Shown here piece by piece: positions 10,001 through 20,680 of a stretch of 64,000 bases of DNA. Location of the stretch: NCBI RefSeq assembly GCF_004011695.2, contig NC_082409.1, positions 1,860,001 to 1,924,000 of the forward strand. The letters run 5' to 3'. A model generated the notes under the pieces. That model did no database searches. It was not told the origin of the DNA and worked only from the letters and a program-made list of their open reading frames with translations. Positions within the stretch are counted from its first letter, which is position 1; each line of letters starts with the position of its first letter. This stretch comes from Ascochyta rabiei. Lineage: Eukaryota; Ascomycota; Dothideomycetes; Pleosporales; Didymellaceae. The position numbers were made by a program, and so were the translations under genes.

Positions 10001-10039
10001 TGATCGTTGTTGTTTCAGCCGCTGACACAACAACGATCG
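10001..10039. repeat. Imperfect palindrome (hairpin-forming)
   Basis: Arms 10,001-10,019 and 10,021-10,039 pair at 17 of 19 positions around a TCAGC/GCTGA centre with almost no loop. The arms contain GATCGTTGTTGT. It lies between divergent genes, so it could be a regulatory site or a small element footprint. Confidence 0.7.
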
Positions 10040-10346
10040 CACTGCGCAGTGAAGAAGCCTGGGAGTCACGTGCAACCCCACCAATCAAAATTGCTGAAAG
10101 GTGGGTTTGGGCGGAGGTGGCAAAAATCGTGAGTCTCACACTACCAGGCGCGTGAGTAATCGCTTTTGAGAGCGCAAACAATTGTTTCTGGCAAAAATCC
10201 TGTCCAACGTCATCTCTCAATATTTCAACACGATGTGCGAGCCATGAGCGGATGATATAGGGTGTCAACTAGTGGTTTGAGCATCTCACCAACCGCTACG
10301 CTCATAGTGCCAGTGCATGGAGAGAAAAACTCGAGAAGGTGAAATG

Positions 10347-10382
10347 GGGTCGCACCCGCAGAAAGGGTCGCACCCGCAGAAA
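10347..10382. repeat. 18-bp direct duplication
   Basis: GGGTCGCACCCGCAGAAA occurs twice back to back (10,347-10,364 and 10,365-10,382), identical. Confidence 0.9.
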
Positions 10383-10817
10383 GAGGAAGTACGGACACAT
10401 ACGCAGGGTTGGCTTCGGCGGAGCTCAGACTGAGAAGAGGAACAAAGACGACGACTTGATGAGATTCAATGAAACAAGTGCAGAGTCTTGACCGCTGCAG
10501 CCGTGCATGCTGGGTGGCGGTCTGATAGTCGACTGGATTCGGCTAGCAATAGATCGTCGCATGACCGTTGCGAGCCGCGGTTGGCTCCGTCTCCACTGGC
10601 GTGGGCTGGCGTCTGGCGTCACAGATAAGCCAAGGCGTACAACAACACGGCCGCTTCACGAACTCAGTTTGGACGCCGGACTCTACCCCTCCGGTGCGCC
10701 AGAGAGTTGTGTGTAGCTGTTCGCTGTTACTTTCGTTGGGTTAGTGCTGAGAGCCGGACCTCGACAAGCACACACAACACAACACACAACGCAGCACACA
10801 ACGCAGCACACACCAGA

Positions 10818-10991
10818 ACCCAGACAGCACCACACGATCCAGCACAACCCAGACAGCACGATACGGCCCAGCATAACCCAGACAGTACGATACGGCCCAG
10901 CACAACCCAGACAGCACGATACGGCCCAGCGCAACCCAGACAGCACGATACCGCCCAGCGCAACCCAGACAGCACGATACGGCCCAGCACT
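10818..10991 (+). repeat. 29-bp minisatellite, six copies, upstream of Rab gene
   Basis: The core ACCCAGACAG recurs at 10,818, 10,847, 10,876, 10,905, 10,934 and 10,963, exactly 29 bp apart, with GATACGGCCCAGC between. Copies differ by only a few substitutions. The array ends about 24 bp before the Rab ATG, so it lies in the promoter or 5' leader. A shorter CACA-rich repeat precedes it (10,765-10,813). Confidence 0.93.
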
Positions 10992-11014
10992 ACACAATAC
11001 AGCACCACGCCAAC

Positions 11015-12067
11015 ATGGGGAGGAATCGAGCCACGTCCATTGCGTCGACGCGCAGTGGAGAAGCGCCCACGCAAGTAAGTACGGCCCACGCGCGGCAGAC
11101 GAGGACGGCCACTGACGGCGTGCAGGAGCTAGGGAGCATGTATGACTACCTAGCCAAGACGGTACTGCTGGGACCTAGCGGTGCAGGAAAGTGCGTATGC
11201 ACCACCCACCGAGACACGCCCGCCGCCTAACACACATCGCCCAGATCCTGCCTCCTCCACCGCTTTGTGCGCGACGAATGGCGCGTCCTCTCCTCGCAGA
11301 CCATCGGCGTCGAGTTCTCCTCCAAGATCGTCCACATCGCCGACCGCAAGTCGTCGTCGCTCTCGAACCGCAAGCGCATCAAGCTGCAGCTGTGGGACAC
11401 GGCAGGCACAGAGCGCTTTCGGTCCGTCAGTCGCTCCTACTACCGCGGTGCTGCCGGCGCCATCCTCGTCTACGATGTCAGCAGCTGGCGCAGCTTCGAG
11501 CAACTGCAGACTTTCCTGAACGATGCCCGTGCCCTGGCCGGTCCAGACATCACAATCATACTGGCGGGCAACAAGAGCGACGTGGTCGAGGGAGGCCCGC
11601 CACCCGCAGGATACAGCTATGCGAGCACACCAAGCTCAGAGTACGCACTGCCACCGCCTACCCCTTCGAGTCAGTCCTCGCTCAGCATGAACCTGAACAA
11701 CCACTACACAATCGCACCGGAAGGGAGAGAGGTGTCGCAGGAAGCCGCATCCAGATGGGCTAGCGCGAATGGAATCCCAGTCGCGGTCGAAGTCTCGGCG
11801 CTGAACGGAGAAAACGTAGAGGAGCTGTTCAGTCGACTGGCACGGATGATATTGACCAAGATTGAGCTGGGCGAGATTGACCCCGATGACCCACAAAGCG
11901 GCATTCAGTACGGCGATCTGGGGTGGGACGATGGTGCCAGCAGCATCAGGAGCGGGTACCCCGATGGCTCCGTCAGGTGGAGAGGAAGCAAGAAGAAGCC
12001 GAGGACAGAGTGGGAGGAGGTGTTCAGGTTAAGCGGTGGGACCAGAAGAGGAGGCGGCTGCTGTTGA
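11015..12067 (+). CDS. Rab4-like small GTPase
   Basis: Ras-superfamily GTPase of the Rab type that would recruit effectors to endosomal or recycling vesicles. Exons 11,015-11,074, 11,126-11,190 and 11,245-12,067. Intron 1 has a GTAAGT donor and CTGAC branch; intron 2 splits the P-loop Lys codon. Spliced motifs in order: P-loop GPSGAGKS, switch I TIGVEFSSK, WDTAGTERFRSVSRSYYRG (switch II, strongly Rab4/14-like), NKSD, VSALNGENVEELF, and a C-terminal GGGCC double cysteine for geranylgeranylation. Between NKSD and the SAL motif there is an extra Pro/Ser/Tyr-rich loop of about 45 residues not present in animal Rab4. The ATG at 11,015 gives a 20-residue N-terminal extension before the G domain. 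Family assignment is firm; Rab4 versus Rab14-like is by motif resemblance. Confidence 0.92.
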
Positions 12068-12888
12068 CACTACATCTGCTAGGCACTTTCTTTGGCTGCA
12101 TCGATTGGAAGCAGCGTAGTACAAGGACCTGCCATTCTTCCTGACATGGTGCTACCCCTCGTGCATGTATAAGCGAGCATGTTTCTCCTAATCTAATGTG
12201 TACTCTGCCAACCATCCCTCCAGATACTGCGCATGTACTCTCGGTAACAAATTCGAGGCTGGACTGGAGGCTGTCACATGTCAGCGCTGGCTGTCTAGCT
12301 AAGCCTAGCCTAGTCGTACCGATAAGCCAGATAAGGTTTCGTCATCCACAGAGCAGAACCACGGAATGCGGCTGTCAAAAAGCCCAGAGGCACACGACAC
12401 AACCAACTGGCACTTTGCCTTGTCCTCAAGATACCTTCCGAGCGCATCTATAGTCAGACACTACTGGATACGCAACGGATCACGTCAACCTCCGACCCCC
12501 GCTAGGATGCGCGTGCCTCGGCCGATGCAGATTTGACGCCACGCCAGCGTCGATGGTCGCGTGCCCTCGGACTGGTTCCTGGCCCTAGTGGCCACGAAAG
12601 GGCCATGGGTCTGCGACATTTGCGTCATGTCGATGTCTTTTCTTCTGTCCAGATTCATGCGCCTCTTTTCTCGTCTCTTCTCCTTCCTCTCTATTCATTC
12701 TACTTGCTACTCCTCATATACCCATTCTTCTGTCACCTTGTCCTGCATTCAAGCGCCACATCCTCAATTAGACTTTTAACCCACGCATAACAACCAAACT
12801 GTCGCTCACACGCGTCTTCCAGTCTCTCCGCTCCGCCGTCCCGTCTTCCTTGCCACCCAAGGGCGTAAATCCAGCGGCGCTCGCAAAC
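12068..12888. other. Intergenic between Rab and lipase genes
   Basis: 3' flank of the Rab gene and promoter of the lipase gene. A CT-rich tract at about 12,640-12,740 is typical of fungal promoters. Short plus-strand frames here have no protein features. Confidence 0.5.
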
Positions 12889-14478
12889 ATGACGTGGCTC
12901 AAGAACGTCAACCCTACCCCTTCGTTTCCAGCATACACGGGACCCCACAAAGTCGGCTCCATAGATGTGGAGATTCCTACGGGCGATCTGGAGAATCCTA
13001 GTGTCGATGGGCCGCCAGCGGATCTGCCCACTGTGGCGTTTAGAGTGTTCTACCCGTGTAGACAGGATAGCGAGCAGAAGCCTGTGAAGTGGATACCGAA
13101 CCCGCAGAGAGAATACGTCGCTGCATATGCGCGCTTTTTGGGGGCGAATAGCGCATTTGCTGGCATTTTTTCGTAAGTCTTGACTCGCAGCAGCGACATG
13201 GAAGCATTGGGTTGCTAACAACCGACTAGACTGTTTCCTCAGCTCTTGCAATACACCTCGATACCCGTTCACCAAAACGCCGATGTCCTCGAGCCCCCCA
13301 CAAAGTCCAAACGCTGGCCTGTAATGATGTTTTCCCACGGTCTTGGTGGCTCACGAAATGCATACTCACACATCTGCGGCTCGCTCGCCAGCCATGGAAT
13401 CGTCGTAGTAGCACCAGACCACCGCGACGGCAGCTCACCGATAAACTTCATCCACACGTCCGACGCGAAAGAGAAGCCCAAGCGCATAGATTACAGGCGA
13501 ATCGACCACAAGCCCTCAACCGACGTCTACAACGCCCGCGACGAGCAACTCCGCATTCGACTCTGGGAAATGGGGCTCATCCACGACGCGCTGCTCAAGA
13601 TCGACACACGTCAGCGGCTGAAAAATGTGGCCGAAGACGCAACCAAGAGCAGCGGAAAGGACATGCTCACAATGTTCTCGCACCTCCTGTCCGTCCACGA
13701 GCCAGGCTCCATCAGCTTCGCAGGCCACTCCTTCGGCGCCGCAACCACGGTGCAATTCGTCAAATCCGTCCACTACACGCCGGACAACGCGCCCGCATCC
13801 TACAAGCCACTCTTCGTCCCGCGCGTCTCATCCACGTTGAAACAGCAAATCACACCGCAAAACCCAGTCATCCTCCTCGACCTCTGGACCCTCCCCATAC
13901 AAAGTCCCAACACGGCCTGGCTGCGCAACAAACCCATGCCCTCGTACTCCTCCCCCGACGGCGGCACCAGCATTCTCGCCATCCTCAGCGAAGGCTTCTA
14001 CAAGTGGACCTCGAACCTGCACGAAACGAAGCGCATCATCGCCAAACCGCCCACCGCCCCTGCTTCCCAACCAGGCCCACACGTCTTCTACCCAATCGCG
14101 AGCGCGCACCTCTCGCAGTCAGACTTCGGCATCCTGTTTCCCTGGGCGACAGCCAAAGTCTTCGGCGCCAAAGAGCCAGAGCGCGTCCTACGCCTCAACA
14201 CCCGCGCCGTGCTGCAGGTGCTGCGCAACAGTGGTGTCGAGGTCGCGCGCACCAGCGTTGCGGATCTGGAGTTCGAGGGCGTCGAGCACGATAAGCCGAT
14301 TGACAATGACGATGGCATACTGAGTACCAGGCGCGATAGGGTTAGGGGGTGGGTTAATATTGGGGACCAGGCGCAAGGGGATGCTGGGTTAAGTGAGGCC
14401 ACTGTTGGTATGGGGCCTGGCGAGGCGATGCTGCAGGGTGAGGCGTTTGGGCAGGCGGTGGACGGCGGTGCGAGGTAA
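12889..14478 (+). CDS. PAF-acetylhydrolase-type lipase (510 aa)
   Basis: Serine hydrolase of the platelet-activating factor acetylhydrolase isoform II family (phospholipase A2 group VII-like), which hydrolyses short or oxidised acyl chains from phospholipids. Exons 12,889-13,172 and 13,230-14,478; the 57-bp intron has GTAAGT and CTAG ends. The ATG at 12,889 gives MTWLKNVNPTPSFPAYTGPH, typical for the family. The frame is open further upstream but has no ATG. Catalytic triad visible: nucleophile in GHSFGAAT (about residue 260), Asp in ILLDLWTLP, His in ASAHLSQSDF. The oxyanion region MMFSHGLGGSRNAYS is intact. No signal peptide, so probably cytosolic or peripheral. The neighbouring Hrd3 gene converges from the other side. 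Confidence 0.9.
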
Positions 14479-14782
14479 GATTTGTTTTTTCCGTCCTGGC
14501 TGGGTTTGCTGTTTGGTATTGGCATAGCGGGGAGTTTGGGTGTTGTGTTCACGGTAGGTATTTGCATAGCGTTGTGAATCTGAAGAATAGAATAAGTGCT
14601 CGTTCCATCTGAATTCGAGGACAGCTGTGAAGACTTTCCAATATATCGTTTGTACGCTCATACTTCTAGATACAGACATCCATACGACGCGGTACGTGGT
14701 TTCCTGGTCGGGACAAACGCTGATATTTGCCACTTCAAACGCCGTGCCATGCAATAACCCCAATACTCATCACACTACACAC
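14479..14782. other. Convergent 3' region
   Basis: Shared downstream region of the lipase gene (+) and the Hrd3 gene (-). No gene seen. Confidence 0.5.
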
Positions 14783-17454
14783 TCACAGGCCGGCGCCGCC
14801 ACCAGCCCAGAACATATTGTCTGGCTGGAATGCGGGATCCTGCTGCTGAGCAGGCTGGGCAGGAGCTTGGGGAGCAGCTGGCGCCAGGCCGTTCGCCTGC
14901 AGATGCTGCAACTGCTGTCTCTGCCGTTCCTCTTCCTGCCGCCGTTGACGCTGTGCACGATAATACAACAAGAATGCCAAAGCTCCACTGAGCGCAAGGA
15001 TGACAAGGCTCTCGAGTATGTCCGAGTCGATCTCGTCGCCGTAGTAGCCATCACCACCATCAATGTGATCTTCGTAGTCGTCGGGCTCGTAGTCGTCCCA
15101 GCCTGCGAGTTCGGCTTCCAGGAATGCGCTGAGCCATTCGGTGAGGGAAAAGTCTTTCTTGACGGCTATGATAGTGTTAGTGATCTTGCATTGCAGCAAA
15201 CAGGGCTGGAACCTACTTGGCTCGTCCTGGATGGACTTGATCTTTCCATTGGTAATGGTGTTCCACCAACTGCGGAATCTGAGCTTGTACAACGCCAGCA
15301 AAACTGGCAGGTGCGCCTCGCGAGGATTTGTCTCAAGCGCCAAGTCGTAGTGTCTCTTCGCCAGATGGAAGTCCTGGTCAACGCCAATACCGTTCTCGTG
15401 CATCCAGCCCAGATTCCACATTGATTGCGCACTCTGCAAAGTCTCGGCTGCGGCTTGGTAGCAAGCTGCCGCCTTCTCATAATCCGGAGATGTTCCGAAG
15501 CCTTGGAGATAATAGTCTCCCATCTTCACCATGGAGTCGACATTCTTCTGCTCGGCAGAACGCGTCCAGTAAATCAAGGCCAGGACAGCATCACTGGCAA
15601 GACTAGCTTTCCTCTGCACGAAAGGAACAAGCGAGCCGAGGGTGAACTTGGGCTTGACCTGGTCGAGCAAGTAGGCAACATTGGCCTGGCCAATCTCAAA
15701 GCCCTGCTCAGCAGCCATCATGTAGCGGACAAGTGCTGTCTCGAGATCTCCGTTAGCGTAGGCCTCGTTTGCTTCTGGAAAGGATGTTGAGATGAGTTCG
15801 GCCTTCTCCGCCACGATCTTGTAGTAAGCAGAAGCAACGTGGCAGGACTTGTCGCGGCCGACACCATGGTGTGCGAGCTCGGCCAGATAGTAATAGGCCT
15901 CGAGATGCCCATGTCGTGTGGCCAAGTCGAAGTACTTCATTGCTGTAGGAACATCGCCCTGGTCGAGGAAGAGTGCTCCGAGACGTACCTGAGCTACTGC
16001 TAGGTCATCGTCTGCTGCTGCACCGAACAGCTCAGCAGCCTTGACAGGATTCTCTGGCACTCCGAGTCCCTTCAGGTACATGATGCCCATTGAATACTGC
16101 GAAAGCGCATCGCCGTGCTCAATGCCCCGTTTAAACCACGTCCTGGCGATATCGAAGCTTTGTGGCATACCTTCGCCACGTAGGAACATACGACCCAAGT
16201 AGCCAGCGGCCTTCGCCGCCAGCTTCTCGGTGAGCGGGGACACGCCCTGCTTTGTCTTGCCGTTCTTGTCCCAGTACATGCGGGCAAGCTCCAAGAAACG
16301 CTTCTTTGCGGCAGGCAAATCTCGTTTCGAGGTTCTGGCGCCATCGTAGTTGAGCTTCGCCAAGTTGAAGCTTGCTCTTGCGTCGCCCTTCCTCGCTTGG
16401 AGGTCCATATACTCGACCACATCATCCAGAGAGGAGTAGGCGTCCGAGTGGACACTGGCTGTTTTGGCGTTGCGTCCTGAGCTGCTTGCGCTTGCGCCTT
16501 CCCCATAAACACCGCCCTCCTCGTCAGCGATTCTGAAAGACTCCCGCGGCATCGAGTGGCCTCCTGGTGGCCCAGATCGCATATACGCGATCGCCTTCTT
16601 GGCCACCTCCCGGTAAAAGTGTACAGCTTCGTCACAGTTTCGCGGTGTCGCTATTCCAGACGAGTGGCGGTACGCAATGGTCATTTCCGACCGCACATCC
16701 CCGCCTTCTGCTGCCAACGTGTGGTAGAGCATTGCCCTGGCCTGGTCCTGCTCAACGGCGCCTCCTATGCCTGTAGCATACATGAAGCCTACCATGTGCT
16801 GTGCAGAGGCATTTCCGTCAAGCGTCGCCAGTTCGTGGTATCGTCGGAAAGCCTCGGAGTAGTTGCGCGGATGCGAGTAGTTGCCGTAGAAGTTCAGTTC
16901 TGCAAGTGTGAAGATCGCGTCGGCATCCTTTTGCGCTGCTGCATCTTCCAGCAGCTGAACAGCTTGCGACAGAGGCTGACTGAGCTTCTTCGGTTGGGCG
17001 TCGGTCGTGAAAGGCTCAGGTCCGGCGGGACCGTTCATGAAAAGTAGGAAGAACAGCTCTTTTGCATAGTATGCGCCCGCTCCGACGATGCCAGCGTTCT
17101 TGTCAAAGTCCCACCAAGGTGCAGCCGCGGGTTTAACCTTGTGGAGCAGCGAAGTCGCCTCTTTGAACGCAGCGTTTCCTTTGCCCCGAGCTTCCCCCTT
17201 TTCTGCAGTGCCCCATCTTGACTTCCATGCCGGCTGTTCGCCTGACTGTGGTGATCCGGAAGGTACTGGACCCCTGCCTAGTGGTTTCTGTTGTGAATGC
17301 GTGTGCTCACTGCCGCCGAATTGCGCCGATGAAAAGGAAAGGAATGTCGATAGTATGACTGCGGTTCTGGTGGTCAGTCAGGGTGCTATCGTGGTACTTA
17401 GGATGTGAGCTTACCAAAGAGGAGCGGCACGAGCCGCTGCCACCGTAGGCTCAT
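14783..17454 (-). CDS. hrd3: Hrd3/SEL1L homologue, ERAD ubiquitin-ligase scaffold
   Basis: Lumenal substrate-recruiting subunit of the Hrd1 E3 ligase in ER-associated degradation. Exons 17,454-17,415, 17,358-15,217 and 15,165-14,783 (854 aa). Intron 1 is 56 bp (GTAAGC/CCGCAG); intron 2 is 51 bp with a CACTAAC branch. The first exon gives MSLRWQRLVPLLF and completes a signal peptide, which supports this start over the internal ATG at 17,038. The family block YYAKELFFLLFMNGP follows at about residues 115-130, then some ten Sel1/TPR-like repeats (MVGFMYATGIG, LGRMFLRGEGMPQ, SMGIMYLKGLGVPENP, NLGWMHENGIGVDQD). One transmembrane helix lies near the C-terminus (SLVILALSGALAFLLYY), with a Gln/Arg-rich cytosolic tail. 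An acidic Asp/Tyr linker precedes the helix. Confidence 0.95.
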
Positions 17455-17964
17455 CTTGCAGATACGCGGGTGTGAAAATGTGTCGAGATGGAAATGATCA
17501 TTGCGACATTTCACAAGCGCAGACACAGGCAGGGAAGCTCGCTACGGGGTGTCGTGGTGAGATTGTTTGCTTGAGGCCAGCTTTCATTCACAAGGTCGAC
17601 CGACCGCCGTCCGCTAGTCATCAAGCTCGACGGCCAATCAACGGCTACGTCACTACAACATGATACACTTTTGAGCCCATTGTCGCAACATCACCCATCG
17701 TGATGCTGTGTATTTGGGTTGTCTCTTCAATCGCAGCATCCTCAAGTGCCCAATCTCTGGTCTGTGTAGAACAGTGTAAAATCTGAGGGTGTTCACAGCC
17801 GTCAAACCTCGGTGCATCTCTGCCGCATTTGTCATCACTGTCATCTCAGCGGCAAGCACTGCGTCATCCTTACTGAACTTTGCTGTAGGCACGCGACATA
17901 TCTTCAACGACGCGTCTTGGGGCCGTCAATTGCTACTATCAGGCCTTCTCTTCAACCTTGCATC
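17455..17964. other. Divergent promoter, Hrd3 / MFS
   Basis: 510 bp between divergent genes. No RNA gene, repeat or protein frame that I can support. Confidence 0.5.
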
Positions 17965-19875
17965 ATGCCGATGCGACGAGATCAATACTACAGCAGTGTC
18001 CGAGAGCGGACTCCGCTCTTGCGTCGCATTACCGAAGAACCTGGATCACTGCTTCGCGGTTCTATTTCGAGTGCCTTGGAGGGACTTCGCCATGATGAGG
18101 AGGCACCCCTTTCGCGAACACGAGGCGGCTTCATAGTAGCATCTATTGGACTACTCATCTTTTTACAAGGTACTATACTCTTACATCTACAATCTACAAT
18201 CTACCGCTCCCAGTGAGACATGAAACATTGTGGCCCAGTCTTTGTATGCAAGACAGTCTGCGACTACTGGTTGTCTTGGACGACGTGTCTATCTTGGAGC
18301 TGTTATGTACTGACTATACACTAGCCACAAACATATCTATTCTGACAACAACGCAATCTGCTATCGCCGCAGATCTGGATGCTTTCGACAAAGTAACATG
18401 GCTCACCTCATCCTACCTGATCGCAATGTCATCGCTTGCGCCTTTGATGGGGCGCCTGTCTCAGGTTTTCAGCCCGAGACTCTGCATGTTCACATCGGTT
18501 GTTATTATTGCTGCGGGAACTCTCATTGTCGCTACCTCGAACACATTTGAGATGTTCATTGTGGGCCGTGTCATATCAGGAGCAGGTGCTAGCGGCATCT
18601 TCATTGTAGCCAGCATCATTACCATTCAGATGACCAGTCCAGAACGTCGTGGTCTGTTCATTGGACTTACCAACACTGGTATGACTGCAGGCATTTCGCT
18701 TGGCGCTGTCATCGCTGGTGCACTTGAGCCCAAGATTGGATGGGTAAACGGGCCACTTTCCCTGCCTCTAACAAAGCTGACCGTTCCAGAAACCGCTGTT
18801 TGGAGTTCAATCTCCATTGTGCCTTCTCGCAGGAATCGGGCTCCTCTTGTCGGTTCCTACAAACTACACGTCCAAGGGCAACGCCTACATGCAGTACTCT
18901 CTCAAACAGAAGCTCGCACGGATTGACTATTCCGGAGCTCTCCTATTGATTGCCACCATTGTCCTATTCCTCTTCGGCCTTTCTGGGCCCAGGATTCTCC
19001 CAGAACCACTCATTCTGTCAGCCTTCGCACTGCCGCTGTTCGTGCTCAACGAGATCTACGTAGCGAAGGATCCGGTCATTCCTGTCACCGTAATGAGGTC
19101 TCGTGGTACACTGCTTACTTGCCTTGCCACCGTCGGCTCCATGATGGCAAGATGGGCTGTCCTCTTCTACACACCGGTGTACGCTATTGCTGTCCGTAGC
19201 TGGGCTCCTGCGGCTGCTGGGTCCATCCTGATCCCTACGAACGTCGGCTTTGCAGCTGGCGGTATCATTGCGGGTGTATTCCACATCAAACGCGAAGGAA
19301 GCTTCTACGCGCACAGCGTCATCGCAATGGCGATATGGCCCATCACCATGGTTACCCTTGCACTGGTGTCCACACCGACAAGCTCCTGGGCACTGTACAT
19401 GCTGCTCGTGTTCTTGAACGGTCTCATTACTGGCGCTGCGCTCAACTACACTTTGGTTCATCTCCTGCACCTAACAATGCCAGAACTCCATCCCATCATC
19501 ATCTCCCTGCTCGCAACTTTTCGTGGCTTCGCTGGTAGTTTCGGCTCGGCGATTGGAGGCGGGCTCTTCGGGCGTGTTCTGCGTCAATCATTGGTGGACG
19601 GTTTCGCAGACGCGGGCTTGGAGCACCGCGGTGACCTAGTGAGGAAGTTGTTAGGCAGTCCAGCGCTTGTGGGTAGGCTTGAAGGCACAGAGAGAACGAT
19701 TGCCGTCGGCGCGTACCAGGACGCTATCAAAGCTTTGTTCTTCGCTGCCACTGGATTGGCGATTGTAGTCACGTTCGTGCAGGCTTGCACAGGCTGGAGG
19801 TCGCCAGTACCAAAGACTGAGCAGGAACCTGAGGAGATCATTTCGGGTGAAGAGGGAGTGATTGGAGGAACATGA
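17965..19875 (+). CDS. MFS transporter, DHA2/vacuolar basic amino acid-type, 14 TM (569 aa)
   Basis: Multi-spanning proton antiporter of the 14-TM DHA2 branch, which includes fungal multidrug exporters and Vba-type vacuolar amino acid transporters. Exons 17,965-18,169, 18,325-18,743 and 18,790-19,875; phases agree. Intron 1 is long for this window (155 bp, ends TACTGAC...ACTAG); intron 2 is 46 bp. The N-terminus MPMRRDQYYSSVRERTPLLRR has a dileucine-like acidic/LLRR context common in vacuolar members. TM1-2 read SIGLLIFLQATNISILTTT, with AADLDAFDKVTWLTSSYLI and GRLSQVFSPR (motif A position). Helix 4 has GRVISGAGASG, and helix 5 has TNTGMTAGISLGAVIAGAL. The C-terminal part continues to a hydrophilic acidic tail. 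Substrate not predictable. Confidence 0.9.
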
Positions 19876-20680
19876 ATCCCACCTGTGCGTGGAAACAGCA
19901 CATCCATCAGACTGCTTTGGACCTTTTTGTATCAGTGGCAGGTATAGCCTACCCGGTGCGCGTTCGATTCTGACACACTGGACCAGCGTCCTGGAGCTAT
20001 AGACAGTTACCCCATACTCAAGTGTATGCGCTTTGCCATACTCTAGAGGCTTCTGTAACAGTCTCCAGATCAATGCGTTACACCGTTATGCAGCCAGCCA
20101 CGACCCTCACCGTCTTCTCGCAGCAAACTTAGAGTGGACCAATCAATGTCCACTATCTTTCTCGTCTTCATCTTCATCCTCACTTGCTCTGCGGGCTGGC
20201 GCCTGGCTCTTCGCGTCTGTAGAATGACGCGTTGTGCTGCGCACGGGGCTCGTTGCTTCGCTCCTACCTTCTATCTAGTTCTCCCACATTACCTTCCTTC
20301 CCTCTCCCCCACAACACCTCACAATATCAACTGGTCGGACCGAGTTCAAAGAGCTCGTAGCAGCTGTGTTGTTGCTGTTGTATCTGAGCTTCAGCTTTTT
20401 CTTTTTCAAGCCAGTGAGTTCATCCTACCTTCTATTGTTGCATCTTCCTGCTGTCTCAGTCTGTTTGCTTTACAGCCTGATCTAGCCCACAACCAATTTC
20501 GCCGTTGATTCATCTGAGCTAGCACCCTGTGGAAGCAGCTGTGGCAGTGAGCTAGCACAGATGACAGAGACACGCGTTATACTCATCTGACTGTTAACAG
20601 TCGTTTCTCGTAAAACCTTTACTGACACCTTCACCAGTTCGACAGCTCTACACTGGCATTTGCCATCGCTCTCAGCAGCC
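19876..20680. other. Intergenic, no gene seen
   Basis: 3' flank of the MFS gene and promoter/5' leader of the zinc-knuckle gene, with CT-rich tracts at 20,150-20,330 and 20,390-20,460. A tRNA-like B-box string near 19,965 has no matching A-box or cloverleaf. Confidence 0.5.

Larger units (their letters stand above)
9575..11014. other. Divergent promoter region, SRA gene / Rab gene
   Basis: No gene supported. The stretch holds a 39-bp imperfect palindrome (10,001-10,039), an 18-bp duplication (10,347-10,382) and a 29-bp minisatellite (10,818-10,991). Long open frames across the minisatellite on both strands are a by-product of its repetitive, stop-free composition. Confidence 0.6.

Noticed and set aside
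10683..11115. Overlapping open frames of about 105-123 codons on both strands over the 29-bp array
   Set aside because: Created by a stop-free repeat whose period is not a multiple of three; they end or start inside the true Rab exon.
19955..19990. tRNA B-box-like GTTCGATTC string
   Set aside because: No A-box at the right distance and no cloverleaf could be folded.
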